A DNA stretch of 64,000 nt from Paracoccus onubensis (lineage in GTDB: Bacteria > Pseudomonadota > Alphaproteobacteria > Rhodobacterales > Rhodobacteraceae). This document shows positions 9,736 through 20,105 of the stretch, piece by piece (the first letter of the stretch is position 1; each line of letters begins with the position of its first letter). The notes beneath the pieces are model-generated. The model made no database searches and was not told the DNA's origin. It was given only the letters and a program-made list of their open reading frames with translations. The stretch covers positions 62,001 through 126,000 of the forward strand of contig NZ_QZCG01000011.1 of the NCBI RefSeq assembly GCF_003591515.1, in the 5' to 3' direction. The position numbers and the translations under genes are program-made.

Positions 9736-9794
9736 TCCGGTTTCCGGAGCCTGTCACGTGGAATCGGAAACGCCGGTCATTTGCGTCCCGCGAT

Positions 9795-9884
9795 GGCCGG
9801 GGGCGCTGCCCCGTCGCCGGCTGGTCTCTTGAACCAGTGGTGCGACCCGCCGGCGCCCCCCGAGGTATTTGGACAAAGAAGAAG
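9795..9884 (+). repeat. Dispersed intergenic repeat, copy 2 (long form)
   Basis: GCCGGGGGCGCTGCCCCG is followed by a hairpin with GCCGGC arms (9816-9821 and 9849-9854), and then by CCCCCGAGGTATTT (ending at 9870) and GGACAAAGAAGAAG (to 9884). It lies 60 nt after gcvP, in the gap before the convergent oxidoreductase gene. The interior is nearly identical to copy 1. Confidence 0.8.
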
Positions 9885-9976
9885 GGGGAGGGAGGGGCGC
9901 GGAACCGGGCAGGCGCGACATGTTCTGACAGACGCCCCTTCCCGGCGCAATCAGGCGGGGGTCCGGAAAGTGGAGG

Positions 9977-11107
9977 TCACGAACAGATCCTGTATTCCTC
10001 GGCCTCTGTGCTGAAATCCAGATCAACCGCCTTGCCGCTTGCCGCCGATTCCTGCGCCGCCAGACCCATCAGCACGGCTTTCATGCCATCCTGAACCGTG
10101 ACTTCGACGGCATGACCATCCTGCATGGCCTGCCTGAATTTCCGATGCTGATAGAATGTGGCGCCGTTATGGTCTCCGGCCTCCAGCAGCGCCGGATCAA
10201 CCGGGATCTCGGTCGCCACCGGCCCTTTGGGCGCGCGGGGGCTTTCGATCAGCTGCGGAACCGGAGGCGCGCCCATATGCACAGGCCAGAACCGGCCGGG
10301 ACCGGGCACCAGCGCCTCGATCCGCCCGGAGGGACCGACAGCCGTGATCTCTTCCTGATAGCGCGCGCCTTCCGCGAACATGCATAATTCCAGCATCGCG
10401 CGGGCACCATTGGCGAAATCCACGATGACATAGGCGTTGTCCCAGATATCCGGGGTTTCGCCGCCATAGGCTTCGTCCAGATGATTGACGGCCTGTCCGG
10501 CACTGGCCATGACCCGGACCGGCTCGGACCGGACGGCCAGCCGCATGAGGTCGAAGAAATGGCAGCATTTCTCGACCAGGGTTCCGCCAGAGCTGCGATT
10601 GAAGCGGTTCCATGCGCCGACCTTGTGCAGGAAGGGAAAGCGATGCTCGCGGATGGTCAGCATCTTCAGCCCGCCGGTCGCGGGATCCAGCCGTTCCAGA
10701 AAGCGGGTGATAGGCGGCATATAGCGATATTCCATCGCCACCCAGATGGGGGCGCGATAGGTCCGGATCAGCCGCTCGATCCGGGCGCGGTCCGCGGGGT
10801 GGGTGAAAAGCGGTTTTTCGACCAGAACCGGGACGGGCGACCCCTGTGCGATCTGTTCCAACTGCCCGACATGGGCGATATTGGGCGACGAGATGACGAT
10901 GCAATCCAGCGGCGATGCCAGCAAATCCGCAAGTGAGTCGGCCAATATGGCGTCGGGCGCGATACGGGCGGCGGCGGCGCACATATCGGGGTCGGGTTCA
11001 TAGATCGCGGCAATGCGGCTGTCGGGCAGCAACAGGATATTGCGAAGATGTTCCTGCCCCATCATGCCGCAGCCGATCATGCCGTAATTCACTTGCTTGC
11101 CCATCAT
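9977..11107 (-). CDS. Gfo/Idh/MocA-family NAD-dependent oxidoreductase (possible NAD-dependent sulfoquinovosidase)
   Basis: The 376-residue protein has an N-terminal Rossmann fold with GCGMMGQEH (about residues 13-21), the family motif EKP near residue 97 and a C-terminal GFO_IDH_MocA domain. Such proteins oxidise sugars, but one branch (GH188, SqgA) uses NAD transiently to cleave sulfoquinovosides. It lies four bases behind the GntR-type regulator and divergent from a monooxygenase/AKR/flavin-reductase operon that resembles SmoC-SmoB-SmoA. This context makes a sulfosugar role plausible. The family is certain; the sulfoquinovosidase activity is inference from gene context alone. Confidence 0.85.
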   Translation of the reverse strand: MMGKQVNYGMIGCGMMGQEHLRNILLLPDSRIAAIYEPDPDMCAAAARIAPDAILADSLADLLASPLDCIVISSPNIAHVGQLEQIAQGSPVPVLVEKPLFTHPADRARIERLIRTYRAPIWVAMEYRYMPPITRFLERLDPATGGLKMLTIREHRFPFLHKVGAWNRFNRSSGGTLVEKCCHFFDLMRLAVRSEPVRVMASAGQAVNHLDEAYGGETPDIWDNAYVIVDFANGARAMLELCMFAEGARYQEEITAVGPSGRIEALVPGPGRFWPVHMGAPPVPQLIESPRAPKGPVATEIPVDPALLEAGDHNGATFYQHRKFRQAMQDGHAVEVTVQDGMKAVLMGLAAQESAASGKAVDLDFSTEAEEYRICS

Positions 11108-11111
11108 GATC

Positions 11112-11819
11112 CTATCTTATCCGCGCGACATATCGCGCCTTGTCCGTGTCGAACCAATTGCGTGAAAATTCCGCGCGCCGATTGTCCTGCGCATAGGAGA
11201 TCCGCTGGAAATAGCCTGACGGCGTACCGGCGGGCGGCGCGAATGCGTCGGGCTTCCAGACGGGAACGGGGGCAATGCCTACGCTGTCCTCGACATGGGC
11301 GATCCAAAGCTTCAGCGTCTCTCGGTAATAAAGATACAGCGATTCCGACAGGTCGCGCGGCGCAATGCGATCCGTATAGTCGCCATCAAGCCAGATTTCC
11401 TCGAGCACGCAGGGGCAATCGTTCAGGTAACGCAGCCGGCGAATGCGGTGCCCCTCATGCGATGTGCCGAAATCGGGGAAATCGGCAGGCTTGGGCAATC
11501 GCTCGACAGACAGTAGCCTGGCGCGGGGCAGACCGCCCCCGCGCAACAATTCGATGCGGAAGAAAGCATAGATATTCTGCGGCGTCTTCGTCGCGCAGAC
11601 ATAATTCCCCGAACCTTGCCGCCGTTCCAGCAGGCCCTGCCGGGTCAGTTCGGCCAAAGCCTTGCGCAGGGTTCCGACCGAGGTTTCAAGCTTCGCCGCC
11701 ATCTCGCGCTCGGGCGGAAGTTTCTCGCCATGCAGCAGGTGACCGGCGGCGATCTCGCGGGCCAGAAGCTCGCTGAGTTGCAGATATAGCGGAAGCGCGG
11801 AATGCGTTTCCCTCAGCAT
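11112..11819 (-). CDS. GntR-family (HutC/UTRA type) transcriptional regulator
   Basis: The protein has 235 residues. The N-terminal winged helix-turn-helix (about residues 10-70) has the GntR signature LPPEREMAAKLETSVGTLRKAL followed by a wing ending in RRQGSGNYV (signature given in two parts of the same helix-turn-helix). The C-terminal part is a UTRA-like effector domain. It is co-transcribed with the Gfo/Idh/MocA gene (4-nt gap) and divergent from the monooxygenase operon. It therefore probably represses both sides through an operator in 11820-11975, with a sugar or sulfosugar intermediate as inducer. Confidence 0.88.
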   Translation of the reverse strand: MLRETHSALPLYLQLSELLAREIAAGHLLHGEKLPPEREMAAKLETSVGTLRKALAELTRQGLLERRQGSGNYVCATKTPQNIYAFFRIELLRGGGLPRARLLSVERLPKPADFPDFGTSHEGHRIRRLRYLNDCPCVLEEIWLDGDYTDRIAPRDLSESLYLYYRETLKLWIAHVEDSVGIAPVPVWKPDAFAPPAGTPSGYFQRISYAQDNRRAEFSRNWFDTDKARYVARIR

Positions 11820-11918
11820 AGCCGCCCGCCCAATGGAAAGCTGCGTGGCGCAGTTGGTGTGAAAGATACAGATTTTTCGGCAACAAGCCGCATCGCTTCG
11901 GGCATCCGCTAAAATTGA

Positions 11919-11938
11919 TATAGCATTGATCTACTATA
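11919..11938. promoter_or_regulatory. Candidate operator between regulator and monooxygenase operon
   Basis: TATAG (11919-11923) and CTATA (11934-11938) form an imperfect inverted repeat in the most AT-rich part of the divergent intergenic region. TATACT at 11935-11940 could be a -10 element for the rightward operon. Arm length is short, so support is modest. Confidence 0.3.
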
Positions 11939-11975
11939 CTCACCCTGCTACGCAAGAAGAAATTCATATGCGGGA

Positions 11976-13139
11976 ATGATGAATATGAGCGTGGTCCCCA
12001 TAACATCGCCGGATTTGCAGGCTGCCGAAGTGGCGTGGTTCTCGGCGCTGTGTTCCGATGATTACCGCTATCTCGGCCTGCCCGATGGCAGCCTGCGCTC
12101 TAGCTGGGAACATTGTTCGGATATCGTCAGAACCGCCGAAGCGCAGGGGTTCCGGAATATCCTGTGCCCCTCGTCCTATCAGGTCGGGCAGGACACGCTG
12201 AGTTTCGTCGCCGGATGCGCGCCGATCACCGAACAGATCAATCTGCTGGCCGCCGTGCGCTGCGGCGAGATGCAGCCGATCATGCTGGCGCGGACCATCG
12301 CCACATTGGACCATATGCTGAAAGGGCGGCTGACGGTGAATATCATCAGTTCGGACTTTCCCGGCGAACAGGCCGAAAGCGCCTTTCGCTATCAGCGGTC
12401 GCGCGAAGTGGTCGAGATCCTGAAGCAGGCATGGTCGCAGGACGAAATCAGTTACAAGGGCGAGATTTACGATTTTCACGGGCTGAGTACCGATCCGGCC
12501 AGACCCTATCAGACCGGAGGTCCGCTGCTGTATTTCGGCGGCTACAGCCCGCCCGCGCTGGAACTTTGCGGGCAGCATTGCGATGTCTATCTGATGTGGC
12601 CCGAAACGAAGGAACAGCTTGCCGCCCGGATGAAGGCCGTGAACGATGTCGCGGCGCGATATGGCCGGACGCTTGATTACGGGTTGCGCGTTCATGTCAT
12701 CGTGCGCGACACCGAGGCCGAAGCGCGGGAATATGCCCGTGAACTGGTCTCGAAACTGGATGACGACATGGGCGACGCGATCCGGGCGCGGGCGCTGGAT
12801 GCCACCTCGCTGGGGGTATCGCATCAGGCGCGGGCGCGGGAACTTGCGGATATGGACGGCTTCATCGAGCCGCATCTGTGGACCGGCATCGGGCGGGCGC
12901 GGTCCGGTTGCGGCGCGGCGCTGGTCGGCTCGGCCGATCAGGTGCTAACCGAGCTGGAAGAATATCGAAAGATGGGGATGCGGGCCTTCATTCTGTCGGG
13001 TTATCCTCATATCGAGGAATGCGGGCATTTCGGGCGGCTGGTCATGCCGCATATCAGGACCTGCTCGCTGCCGCATGAATATGGGCGGGTGCCGGAACAG
13101 GTGCCAGACACGCCGCTGGGAACGGGAGAGCGCAGATAA
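11976..13139 (+). CDS. FMNH2-dependent (SsuD/LLM class) monooxygenase, SmoC-like candidate
   Basis: The 387-residue protein belongs to the bacterial luciferase-like monooxygenases. It resembles alkanesulfonate monooxygenases: FRNILCPSSYQVGQD near residue 60, LTVNIISSDFPGEQA, and FGGYSPPALELCGQHCDVYL. SsuD-type enzymes use reduced FMN and oxygen to cleave C-S bonds, releasing sulfite and an aldehyde. The stop overlaps the start of the next gene (TAATG), and a flavin reductase follows in the same operon. Together with the aldo-keto reductase the set matches the sulfoquinovose monooxygenase pathway. The start at 11976 is followed by Met-Asn-Met, so it could be a few codons later. The substrate is unproven. 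Confidence 0.85.
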   Translation: MMNMSVVPITSPDLQAAEVAWFSALCSDDYRYLGLPDGSLRSSWEHCSDIVRTAEAQGFRNILCPSSYQVGQDTLSFVAGCAPITEQINLLAAVRCGEMQPIMLARTIATLDHMLKGRLTVNIISSDFPGEQAESAFRYQRSREVVEILKQAWSQDEISYKGEIYDFHGLSTDPARPYQTGGPLLYFGGYSPPALELCGQHCDVYLMWPETKEQLAARMKAVNDVAARYGRTLDYGLRVHVIVRDTEAEAREYARELVSKLDDDMGDAIRARALDATSLGVSHQARARELADMDGFIEPHLWTGIGRARSGCGAALVGSADQVLTELEEYRKMGMRAFILSGYPHIEECGHFGRLVMPHIRTCSLPHEYGRVPEQVPDTPLGTGERR

Positions 13140-14032
13140 TGGAACGGATCCGCCTGAACGGTGAACTGGAACTGAGCCGCATCGTTTATGGCATGTGGCG
13201 GCTGGCCGCGGACAGCGATACCGGAGCGGCGCATGTTCAGGCCAAGATCGAGGCCTGTCTGGAACAGGGGATCACCAGTTTCGATCAGGCGGATATCTAT
13301 GGCGATTACGAAAGCCAGCCGGTTCTGGGCGCGGCACTGAAAGCGGCGCCCGCATTGCGTGACAGGATGGAAATCGTCACGAAATGCGATATCGCACTGA
13401 TATCGGACAAGTTTCCGCAGCGGCGGGTGAAACATTACGACAGCGGGCGCGATCATATCGAAGCCTCGGTCAACCGCTCACTGACCGAGATGAATATCGA
13501 GCGGATCGACCTGTTGCTGATCCACCGCCCGGATCCACTGATGGATCATCATGAAACCGGGGCGGTGCTGGACGGGCTGGTGAATATCGGCAAGGTGCGG
13601 GCAATCGGTGTGTCCAATTTCAGGCTGCATGACTGGACCCTGCTGCAATCGGCCATGCAGACACCCCTTGTCACCAATCAGATCGAACTCAGCCTGCTGA
13701 ACAGCAATGCGTTTCGCAATGGCGACCTGGCATTCATGCAGGAACGCAGCATTCCGCCGATGGCATGGTCGCCGCTTGGCGGCGGCGCATTGTTCAGCGG
13801 CAACCATCCGAAGCTTCTGGCGCGCCTGATGGAACTGGGAGAGGCAGCTGGCGTGGATGCGGCGGCGGTCGCGGTCGCGTGGCTGCTGCGGCATCCGGCG
13901 CGGATTCTGCCGGTGCTGGGCACGAATAACCTTGACCGGATCAGGGCGCTTTCACAGGCCATGACAATCGATATCGACCGCGAAACATGGTTCGAGCTTT
14001 ACAGCCTTGCCAATGGCTTCGAGGTGCCCTGA
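13139..14032 (+). CDS. Aldo/keto reductase, SmoB-like candidate
   Basis: The 297-residue AKR has the catalytic tetrad visible as Asp and Tyr in FDQADIYGDYE, Lys in EIVTKCD and His in LLLIHRPDP. It most resembles the YdhF-type branch. It is translationally coupled to the monooxygenase gene (1-nt overlap) and followed by the flavin reductase. In the sulfo-SMO pathway an AKR reduces the 6-oxo-glucose left after C-S cleavage to glucose, and that would suit this enzyme. The family is sure; the substrate is inferred. Confidence 0.85.
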   Translation: MERIRLNGELELSRIVYGMWRLAADSDTGAAHVQAKIEACLEQGITSFDQADIYGDYESQPVLGAALKAAPALRDRMEIVTKCDIALISDKFPQRRVKHYDSGRDHIEASVNRSLTEMNIERIDLLLIHRPDPLMDHHETGAVLDGLVNIGKVRAIGVSNFRLHDWTLLQSAMQTPLVTNQIELSLLNSNAFRNGDLAFMQERSIPPMAWSPLGGGALFSGNHPKLLARLMELGEAAGVDAAAVAVAWLLRHPARILPVLGTNNLDRIRALSQAMTIDIDRETWFELYSLANGFEVP

Positions 14033-14035
14033 AAC

Positions 14036-14548
14036 ATGCGGAATCCCCTGCAGGCAGCGCATGGCTTTACCCCGACCGGCAATCCCGACCTGTTCCGCGA
14101 CGCGCTGGGCCGCTTCGGCACCGGCATCACGGTCGTCACTGCGGCGTCAGAGCGGGGGCCGGTGGGCATGACGGCGAACAGCTTCGCTTCGGTTTCGCTG
14201 GATCCTCCGCTGGTTCTGTGGTCGCCGGCCCGCGCCTCGCGCCGTTTCGAAGCCTTCCGGTCGGCGGAATATTTCGCGATCCACGTCCTGTCCGAACGAC
14301 AGGTGCAGCTTTGCCGCGATTTTGTCATTTCCGGCGATGCTTTCGACAGAACCGACTGGATCTGGAATGAACAGGGCGTGCCTTTGATCGAAGGATGTCT
14401 GTCACGTTTCGAATGCCGGCGCAGGGCGGTACATGATGGCGGAGATCACCTTATCATCGTCGGCGAGGTTGCGCATGTGACGACAACCGAAGGGGAACCG
14501 CTGCTTGTCTGGCGGGGAAATCTTGGGGAATTCTCGCGCGGGGGATAG
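14036..14548 (+). CDS. Flavin reductase family protein, SmoA-like candidate
   Basis: The 170-residue protein has the flavin_reduct/HpaC fold: FRDALGRFGTGITVVT near the N-terminus, MTANSFASVSLDPPL for FMN binding, and HVLSERQ. It would supply FMNH2 to the monooxygenase two genes upstream. The spacing to the preceding stop is 3 nt, so it is the last gene of the three-gene operon. It is convergent with the small secreted-peptide gene that ends at 14584. Confidence 0.88.
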   Translation: MRNPLQAAHGFTPTGNPDLFRDALGRFGTGITVVTAASERGPVGMTANSFASVSLDPPLVLWSPARASRRFEAFRSAEYFAIHVLSERQVQLCRDFVISGDAFDRTDWIWNEQGVPLIEGCLSRFECRRRAVHDGGDHLIIVGEVAHVTTTEGEPLLVWRGNLGEFSRGG

Positions 14549-14583
14549 CCTCTTCGCACCATGCCGGTTTTCTTTTGCGGCGC

Positions 14584-14748
14584 TTATTGCGGCAGCGCCC
14601 CGCAAAACCCGCCTGCCGAAGCCAGACCGGAACCGAATGCAAAGGCGGGCGGTGCCTGATACGGGTTCAGCTCTGCTGTCGCCTGATCGAACAGGATCAG
14701 CGTCGCAAGAAAGGCAATGGCCAGCGATGCGGTGAATTTCCGTGTCAT
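14584..14748 (-). CDS. 54-residue secreted or membrane-anchored peptide coupled to yeeE
   Basis: The ATG at 14746-14748 overlaps the yeeE stop as ATGA, which shows translational coupling. The product has a hydrophobic N-terminal signal-like segment (residues 5-25, ending in ATA) and a short Pro/Gly/Ala-rich tail (ELNPYQAPPAFAFGSGLASA, then GGFCGALPQ) with a single cysteine. I do not recognise a family. It may be a small periplasmic partner of the sulfur transporter. Confidence 0.6.
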   Translation of the reverse strand: MTRKFTASLAIAFLATLILFDQATAELNPYQAPPAFAFGSGLASAGGFCGALPQ

Positions 14749-15881
14749 TGCCGCGCCTCCAGCCCAAGCATGGGACGCAGCCTTACGCCAAGGAAAGCGC
14801 CCGCGAACGCGGCGACGAACCAGACCCAGCCATGCAGGCTGCCGGTCGAGATGCCCGAAAAGAACGCGCCGACATTGCAGCCGAACGCAAGCCGCGAGGA
14901 ATAACCCAGAAGGAAACCGGCGACGATCACCGCCAGCCATGCGCCTATCGGATAGCTGGGCAGTTTCTGGGACAGCCCGCCATTGCGCCATGCGGCGGTG
15001 ACGAATGCGCCCGCGATAAGGCCGATATTAGTCAGCGAGGTGTAATCGGTCAGGATGCTACCTTGAAGGATCCGATCGGTGCCGGGCGCGCTCCAGAAAG
15101 CCGAGCCGGACAGATCGCCGCCCAGGGCGGTGAATCCCTTGGCCGCCCATAATCCCAAACCGTAAACCACGCCCCACGGCTGCCCGGCGATAAGCAAATT
15201 GGCAATTGCAAGCGCGGCAAGCAGGATGGCAGCGATCACAAGGCGGCGTGGAATCCGGCGGGCATCGGGCCGGCCCAGCCGCAAAAACAGCGCCGCCGTC
15301 AGCAACAGGGCGGCCCATGTGACAAGCAGCCCCTGCCAGCCGGACAGGGTGGCGATGGGCAGGCTGCCCAGATCGGTCCACCAGATCAGATGATAGGCCC
15401 CGGCGAAGCTGCCGATGGCGAAGAACGGCAGCGCAAGCAGGCCGACGGGATTGCCGGATCCCGCATTCACCAATGTCCCCGAGCCGCAGCCCAGCACGAC
15501 CTGCATCGCGGCACCGAAAACGAAGGCCCCGCCGATCATCGCCCAGCCGATCGGAGCCTGTGCGCCGGTCAACTCCCCCGGATGCGCCGCCAGAAGCGGG
15601 ATGGCGACCGAAGAGACGATGCCGATGGACAGAAACTGCGCCAGAATGCCCGCAGGCTCGCGCCGCAGGATCATCGCGCGCCACGGTCCGGCAAATCCGA
15701 AGCGCAGACCCTCAAGCGCGATGCCGAAACCCAGTCCGACAGCCAGCATCATTCCGAAACGCCCGCCCGCGAACAGCGCGACAAGCGCGATGGCGATCAG
15801 CAGGGCCAGAACCAGCCCGCCACGCCGGGCGAAACCTTCGAAAGCCGTAACCTCCCGGGTAGGTGCTGCCGCGTCGGACAT
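14745..15881 (-). CDS. YeeE/YedE-family sulfur (thiosulfate) transporter
   Basis: The 378-residue integral membrane protein has about nine to ten hydrophobic helices and two Sulf_transp repeats. Conserved small-residue motifs with cysteine (VLGCGSGTLVNAGSGNP and AFGCNVGAFFSG) match those lining the thiosulfate path in YeeE/TsuA. It lies 10 nt downstream of a secreted rhodanese and overlaps the following 54-residue ORF. The operon therefore appears to handle thiosulfate or another reduced sulfur species at the cell envelope. The transported species is inferred. Confidence 0.85.
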   Translation of the reverse strand: MSDAAAPTREVTAFEGFARRGGLVLALLIAIALVALFAGGRFGMMLAVGLGFGIALEGLRFGFAGPWRAMILRREPAGILAQFLSIGIVSSVAIPLLAAHPGELTGAQAPIGWAMIGGAFVFGAAMQVVLGCGSGTLVNAGSGNPVGLLALPFFAIGSFAGAYHLIWWTDLGSLPIATLSGWQGLLVTWAALLLTAALFLRLGRPDARRIPRRLVIAAILLAALAIANLLIAGQPWGVVYGLGLWAAKGFTALGGDLSGSAFWSAPGTDRILQGSILTDYTSLTNIGLIAGAFVTAAWRNGGLSQKLPSYPIGAWLAVIVAGFLLGYSSRLAFGCNVGAFFSGISTGSLHGWVWFVAAFAGAFLGVRLRPMLGLEARQ

Positions 15882-15891
15882 CCTCGTTATC

Positions 15892-16809
15892 TCACCTGAA
15901 CTGATTCAGCAGATTTTCCAGCAATCCCGGAACATTGGCCATCTCGTTATCGGTCTGTGAATATTCCACCATCGAGCCGGGATAAAGCTTCACATTCTCG
16001 ATCCCGGCCAGTTCCGACATGGCGAACCAGTCTGTCGCCGCCCAATGGCCGGTATTGCAGAAGGAAACCACCTCTTCCCCGTCATCGATGCCAAGCGCGG
16101 ATTTCAGGCCCGCCACATCCTCAACCTGACCGATCGAGGTCGATCCCGACTGGAAAAAGCTGGAATGGGCAAGGTTCTGCGCCCCCGGAATGGTTCCGGG
16201 CCGCGCCGCGACCTCATGCGCCTGCTTGCCTTCGTAGAATTCGGGCGGCCGGGCATCGACAAGGACCGCCTGCCGCTTGCCATCCACGACATCTGCAACC
16301 TCCTGCGTGTCCGCCGTCCAGCGGTTATCCCATGTGATGTCCAGATCGCTGGGCTGCGGTTCCACGGCATTCCTGTCAAGCGGAAGCCCGGCCTGACCCC
16401 ATGCGGTCATGCCGCCGTTCAAAACCGCAAGATCGGTAAAGCCAGAGCTTTTCAGCGTCCAGTAGACCCGCGCCGCGGCGCCGAAATCATTGTCGGAATC
16501 CCCTTCGGAGACGATGATGATCGGGCGGTCCATGACCAGCCCCAACCCCTCATAGGTGGTTTCAAGCTGATCTACGGGGACAAGCTGCCCGGGATTTTCG
16601 TCAGGGCCGCGGAACAATGCGTAAGGCGCGGATACCGCGCCCTCGATATGGCCCTTGGCATAAGCATCACCGCGGATATCCAGAATGATCGGATCCTTGC
16701 CGGCGGTCAGATCCGCGAATTCCGCAACCTCCAGAAGCGGATCCGCAGCGGCTGGCATACCCGTCAGAGCCGCGATCCCGGCCAGAAAAACGAATGCAAA
16801 TGCTTTCAT
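15892..16809 (-). CDS. Periplasmic sulfurtransferase (two rhodanese domains)
   Basis: The protein has 305 residues from ATG 16807-16809, chosen because it begins a clear signal peptide ending in AAA/DP. The N-terminal rhodanese domain (about 25-145) lacks a catalytic cysteine (SEGDSDND at the loop position). The C-terminal domain (about 165-300) carries C251 in SFCNTGHWAAT, typical of thiosulfate sulfurtransferases. It is the first gene of the operon with the YeeE transporter, so it probably delivers or activates sulfane sulfur in the periplasm. Confidence 0.88.
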   Translation of the reverse strand: MKAFAFVFLAGIAALTGMPAAADPLLEVAEFADLTAGKDPIILDIRGDAYAKGHIEGAVSAPYALFRGPDENPGQLVPVDQLETTYEGLGLVMDRPIIIVSEGDSDNDFGAAARVYWTLKSSGFTDLAVLNGGMTAWGQAGLPLDRNAVEPQPSDLDITWDNRWTADTQEVADVVDGKRQAVLVDARPPEFYEGKQAHEVAARPGTIPGAQNLAHSSFFQSGSTSIGQVEDVAGLKSALGIDDGEEVVSFCNTGHWAATDWFAMSELAGIENVKLYPGSMVEYSQTDNEMANVPGLLENLLNQFR

Positions 16810-16887
16810 CGGACCTGTTCCCTTACAATCCTGCTCCACATCAGATCGCCATGATCGCGCGGAATTCAAGTACAGCCGGGCCGGTGT

Positions 16888-16920
16888 CGCTCTCTCCGGA
16901 CGATGCTGCCGGAGAGAGCG
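16888..16920 (-). terminator. Stem-loop after katG
   Basis: CGCTCTCTCCGG (16888-16899) pairs perfectly with CCGGAGAGAGCG (16909-16920) around a 9-nt loop, directly after the katG stop. There is no strong T-run, but the 12-bp stem is well placed to end katG transcription. Confidence 0.6.
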
Positions 16921-16926
16921 GTTTCA

Positions 16927-19167
<2,241 letters not shown>

Positions 19168-19231
19168 CTATGGCTACACGTGGTTTCTAACATGTTTATG
19201 GATCAGGGGAACTTGTAAATTTTGATAATTA

Positions 19232-19250
19232 TAATAAGAATATCTTATTA
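19232..19250. promoter_or_regulatory. AT-rich 19-nt palindrome upstream of katG
   Basis: TAATAAGA-ATA-TCTTATTA is a perfect 8-3-8 inverted repeat about 130-150 nt upstream of katG and 40 nt past the regulator gene stop. Size and composition resemble Fur-superfamily boxes. The regulator is unknown. Confidence 0.45.
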
Positions 19251-19289
19251 GGCAGGACAAAGCCAATATGGCTGTTACCGCGAGGTCAA

Positions 19290-19910
19290 TCAGGGCGTCA
19301 GCAGCCTGCGATACATATCCTCCAGAAAGATCTCCGCCTCGCTGAACGGATCGTGCCCCTCTCCCAGAACCGCGCGCACCTGTACCTCGAAATCGGCATA
19401 ATGCTGCGTCATGGACCAGATCGAGAAAATCAGGTGATGGGGATCGACATTCCGCAGCTTGCCCGCCTCTGTCCAGCCGCGAAGAACCGCAACGGCGTCA
19501 TCAACCGTATTCCGCAGCCGCCCGCCCAGAATTTCGGTCAGATGAGGGGCGCCGCGCAGGATCTCATATGCGAATAGCCGGCTTTCCCGAGGGTATTCCC
19601 GCGACATGCGCAGCTTCGCGGCGACATAATCCAGAACCTCTTGCAGGGCTTCACCCTCTGGTTCGATATTTTCCAGCGGAGCCAGCCACATATCCAGCAG
19701 CTTGGTCAGCAGGGTCTTGTGGATCTCGTCCTTCGAGGGAAAGTAATACAGCACATTCGGCTTGGACAATCCGCATTCTGCCGCGATCTGGTCAATCGTG
19801 GTGCCGCGGAACCCGTTGACGGCAAAAACCGTCAAGGCGCCCTCCAGGATGATTTCCCGGTTGCGGCGCTGAATCCTGGTCAGGCCGCTGTCCTTGGCTT
19901 CATCCATCAT
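19290..19910 (-). CDS. rutR: TetR-family regulator, RutR-like
   Basis: The 206-residue protein has an N-terminal TetR helix-turn-helix (about residues 15-60: GFRGTTIDQIAAECGLSKPN, VLYYFPSKDEI) and a C-terminal domain of the RutR type (YPRESRLFAYEILRGAPHL). RutR senses uracil/thymine and controls pyrimidine degradation. The gene is divergent from the amidohydrolase/dihydropyrimidinase/ABC operon, and a RutR-like box lies between them at 20015-20028. This context supports the assignment. Confidence 0.85.
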   Translation of the reverse strand: MMDEAKDSGLTRIQRRNREIILEGALTVFAVNGFRGTTIDQIAAECGLSKPNVLYYFPSKDEIHKTLLTKLLDMWLAPLENIEPEGEALQEVLDYVAAKLRMSREYPRESRLFAYEILRGAPHLTEILGGRLRNTVDDAVAVLRGWTEAGKLRNVDPHHLIFSIWSMTQHYADFEVQVRAVLGEGHDPFSEAEIFLEDMYRRLLTP

Positions 19911-20014
19911 CCGCCCCTTTTATCGTTTTGCCATCATTTCGGGCAGAATACCCTGCACTGCCAATATCGTCATCACGGCGCTTGACTGAACAGGGGGCCG
20001 TGCTAGCCTGATCC

Positions 20015-20028
20015 TGACTATTTGGTCA
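20015..20028. promoter_or_regulatory. RutR-type operator
   Basis: TGACTATTTGGTCA matches the known RutR site pattern TGACCA-NN-TGGTCA with one mismatch per 14 bases. It sits between the divergent rutR-like gene and the pyrimidine operon, about 80 nt before the start at 20106. Confidence 0.65.
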
Positions 20029-20105
20029 AGAATTGGCAATGCTGTGCCATACCCCATCTATTCGACCCCGCGCAAAGATGGGGCGATCGACAGGAAGGAA
20101 TATCG

